From assembly GCA_051892195.1 (NCBI GenBank), contig JBJFFZ010000149.1, forward strand, positions 1 to 7,122: 7,122 bases of DNA, written 5' to 3'. Each line of letters starts with the position of its first letter. Position 1 is the stretch's first letter. The DNA comes from CAKQOE01 sp051892195 (lineage in GTDB: Bacteria > Bacillota > Clostridia > Peptostreptococcales > Anaerovoracaceae). The notes under the pieces were generated by a model, which searched no databases, had not been told where the DNA came from, and saw nothing but the letters and a program-made list of their open reading frames with translations. Below, one piece after another: positions 6,441-7,122 of the stretch. Both the position numbers and the translations under genes were made by a program.

Positions 6441-6849
6441 ATCTGTGGGAGCTGTCTGTCTGCTGCTGTCCATCGGGGGCTGATGCAAAAGCGGCAGCAT
6501 GCTCTTTGATCTTCTGGAATGTCTCCGGGCTGATGACATGCTCGATGCGGCATGCATCCTCCACGGCAGTGGTTTCGTCTACTCCAAGCCGGATCAGCAG
6601 CTGACTCAGCAGCGTGTGGCGCTCATAGATCCGTTCTGCGATTTCCCGGCCGGCTGCAAGCAGGGTGATATGACCGTCGTCGTCCATGTTGATATAACCG
6701 TTTTCACGCAGCTTTTTCATTGCCACGCTGACGCTGGGCTTGGAAAAGCCCAGTTCGTTGACGATATCAATCGAACGGATGGGATTTCCTGTCTGGGACA
6801 GGATCAGGATGGTTTCCAGATAGTTTTCGGCTGATTCCTGAATCTTCAT
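6439..6849 (-). CDS. DtxR/IdeR/MntR-family metal-dependent repressor
   Basis: A 136-residue DNA-binding regulator. Residues 1-65 are a winged helix with the recognition helix around GFSKPSVSVAMKKLRENGYI (34-53). Residues 68-120 are the dimerisation and metal-binding domain. By alignment from memory with Bacillus MntR, Glu12, His78, Glu103 and His104 match its metal ligands. The MntR Asp8 position is Asn9, and the MntR Glu99 position is Cys100 in DACRIEH, which instead matches the iron sensors DtxR and IdeR. The C-terminal SH3-like domain of DtxR is absent, as in MntR. Iron is therefore somewhat more likely than manganese as the co-repressor, but this is not certain. The start at 6849 is preferred because family homology begins exactly with MKIQESAENYLETI and AGGAGGG lies 11 nt upstream (6861-6867); an in-frame ATG at 7002 would add 51 low-quality residues. 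The stop codon (6439-6441) touches the terminator stem. It probably regulates metal uptake genes beyond the right edge. Confidence 0.9.
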   Translation of the reverse strand: MKIQESAENYLETILILSQTGNPIRSIDIVNELGFSKPSVSVAMKKLRENGYINMDDDGHITLLAAGREIAERIYERHTLLSQLLIRLGVDETTAVEDACRIEHVISPETFQKIKEHAAAFASAPDGQQQTDSSHR

Positions 6850-6968
6850 AGACTGTGTTTCCCTCCTGTTTCTGTCTTGGGTGTAATCAGGAGCCCGCCT
6901 GAAAGCAGGGCAGCCCGGGGCGGGCTCGCTGTTACTTTTTGAGTTAATAATATTGAATATAATTTCAT
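6846..6968 (-). CDS. Possible 40-residue leader ORF overlapping the regulator start
   Basis: On the minus strand an ATG at 6968 opens a 40-codon frame that ends at TGA 6848-6846, overlapping the regulator's ATG as ATGA. It starts MKLYSILLTQKV and ends TGGKHSL. GGGAGA lies 7 nt upstream (6976-6981), an acceptable ribosome site. The frame spans the GC-rich hairpin at 6891-6927 and the regulator's own ribosome site. The peptide matches no family I know and its middle (ASPPRAALLSGG) mostly reflects the hairpin's composition. It could be a translated leader that couples or tunes regulator synthesis, or simply an open frame by chance in a short leader. Confidence 0.2.
   Translation of the reverse strand: MKLYSILLTQKVTASPPRAALLSGGLLITPKTETGGKHSL
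6891..6927 (-). repeat. GC-rich hairpin in the regulator gene's leader
   Basis: GAGCCCGCC (6891-6899) and GGCGGGCTC (6919-6927) form a perfect 9-bp stem, with a GC-rich loop that can itself fold (GGGC/GCCC around 6908-6916). It stands out from the AT-rich DNA on its right. On the minus strand no T-tract follows, so it is not a simple terminator in that direction. On the plus strand a TTTTT run (6936-6940) begins 9 nt past the stem, too far for a strong terminator. It may act on translation of the regulator, whose start is about 40 nt downstream. Confidence 0.45.
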
Positions 6969-7031
6969 GTTTTTCTCTCCCTGTGGGCGCCCTGCAGATC
7001 ATAGTCAGAAAAGTAATTCATTAACCAACGT

Positions 7032-7060
7032 ATTCTATCATTTATCTATAAAAAATGCAA
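7032..7060 (-). promoter_or_regulatory. Likely promoter of the DtxR-like regulator gene
   Basis: On the minus strand TTGCAT (7055-7060) is followed after 17 bp by TAGAAT (7032-7037), with an extended TG one base upstream of the -10 (TGATAGAAT, 7032-7040). Transcription would start near 7025, giving a leader of about 175 nt. An alternative is TTGACA (7082-7087) with CACAAT (7060-7065) at 16 bp, which would overlap the inverted repeat at 7080-7115. I prefer the first for its extended -10. Confidence 0.5.
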
Positions 7061-7079
7061 TTGTGGAAGGTATGAAGAC

Positions 7080-7115
7080 TTTGTCAAATTATTGTGGAAT
7101 TATTATTTTGACAAA
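7080..7115. promoter_or_regulatory. 9-bp inverted repeat, candidate operator at divergent promoters
   Basis: TTTGTCAAA (7080-7088) and TTTGACAAA (7107-7115) are perfect inverted repeats separated by 18 AT-rich bases. Each arm contains a -35-like hexamer: TTGACA on the minus strand at 7082-7087 and on the plus strand at 7109-7114. The plus-strand box would direct transcription out of the window to the right. The arrangement could be an operator shared by divergent genes, possibly bound by the adjacent DtxR-like protein, or simply the coincidence of two -35 boxes. It does not match the classic DtxR/IdeR consensus as I know it. Confidence 0.35.
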
Positions 7116-7122
7116 CTTAAAA

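Larger units (their letters stand above)
6969..7122. other. AT-rich right-edge intergenic DNA
   Basis: Beyond the possible leader ORF there is no coding sequence that I can support. Besides the promoter and inverted repeat listed separately, the stretch has an 8-bp palindrome GGGCGCCC (6985-6992). The -35-like TTGACA at 7109-7114 suggests a rightward gene beginning just outside. Confidence 0.4.

Noticed and set aside
6499..6834. A 111-codon plus-strand frame over the regulator gene
   Set aside because: It is antisense to a well-supported DtxR-family gene and resembles no protein family.
6891..6940. Plus-strand intrinsic terminator
   Set aside because: The T-run starts 9 nt after the stem and no plus-strand gene ends nearby.
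6439..7002. Longer form of the regulator starting at 7002
   Set aside because: The extra 51 residues look like translated leader, and family similarity plus AGGAGGG place the start at 6849.
1..7122. Mobile element, CRISPR array, toxin-antitoxin or anti-phage system
   Set aside because: I found no transposase, integrase, regularly spaced repeats, toxin fold or defence nuclease; all long genes belong to housekeeping-type or surface/transport families.

Overview
The window reads as chromosomal DNA from a low-to-mid-GC Gram-positive anaerobe of the class Clostridia, probably Lachnospiraceae or Oscillospiraceae. This is inferred from three things: a DUF1292 protein, an SLH protein ending in a small domain common in gut Clostridia, and a DtxR-type regulator with the short form usual in that group. 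Ribosome sites are strong AGGAGG-like sequences. I see no tRNA, rRNA, CRISPR array, transposase or integrase.

Layout. At the left, a small very acidic DUF1292 protein (55-342, minus) is transcribed leftward from a good sigma-A-type promoter (398-426). A 336-bp divergent intergenic region follows. It holds a rightward promoter (543-575), two perfect palindromes and a leader of about 100 nt with alternative pairings. From 679 to 6372 four genes run rightward with gaps of 15 nt, minus 4 nt and 4 nt, which looks like one operon. They are: (1) an exported protein with SLH repeats, a cell-wall-binding-like segment, a transglutaminase-like core with an intact Cys-His-Asp triad and a separate C-terminal domain; (2) and (3) the two halves of a heterodimeric ABC exporter; (4) a small MOSC-domain protein. 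A strong bidirectional hairpin terminator (6398-6440) ends this operon and also ends the convergent DtxR/IdeR-like regulator gene (6439-6849, minus).

The regulator has a leader of roughly 175 nt containing a GC-rich hairpin and a possible 40-codon upstream ORF that overlaps the regulator start as ATGA. At the right edge an AT-rich region carries a 9-bp inverted repeat overlapping -35-like boxes on both strands. This suggests a divergent, possibly metal-regulated, gene just outside the window.

How the genes may work together: the two ABC subunits clearly form one transporter. One subunit has degenerate catalytic residues and the other a degenerate signature motif, arranged so that exactly one ATP site is degenerate and one is consensus. 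The surface SLH/transglutaminase-like protein is probably co-transcribed with the exporter and may act on the envelope or on exported material; that link is inference from spacing. No feature shows a wholly new system. The least conventional elements are the SLH/transglutaminase/exporter/MOSC gene set and the leader of the regulator gene.
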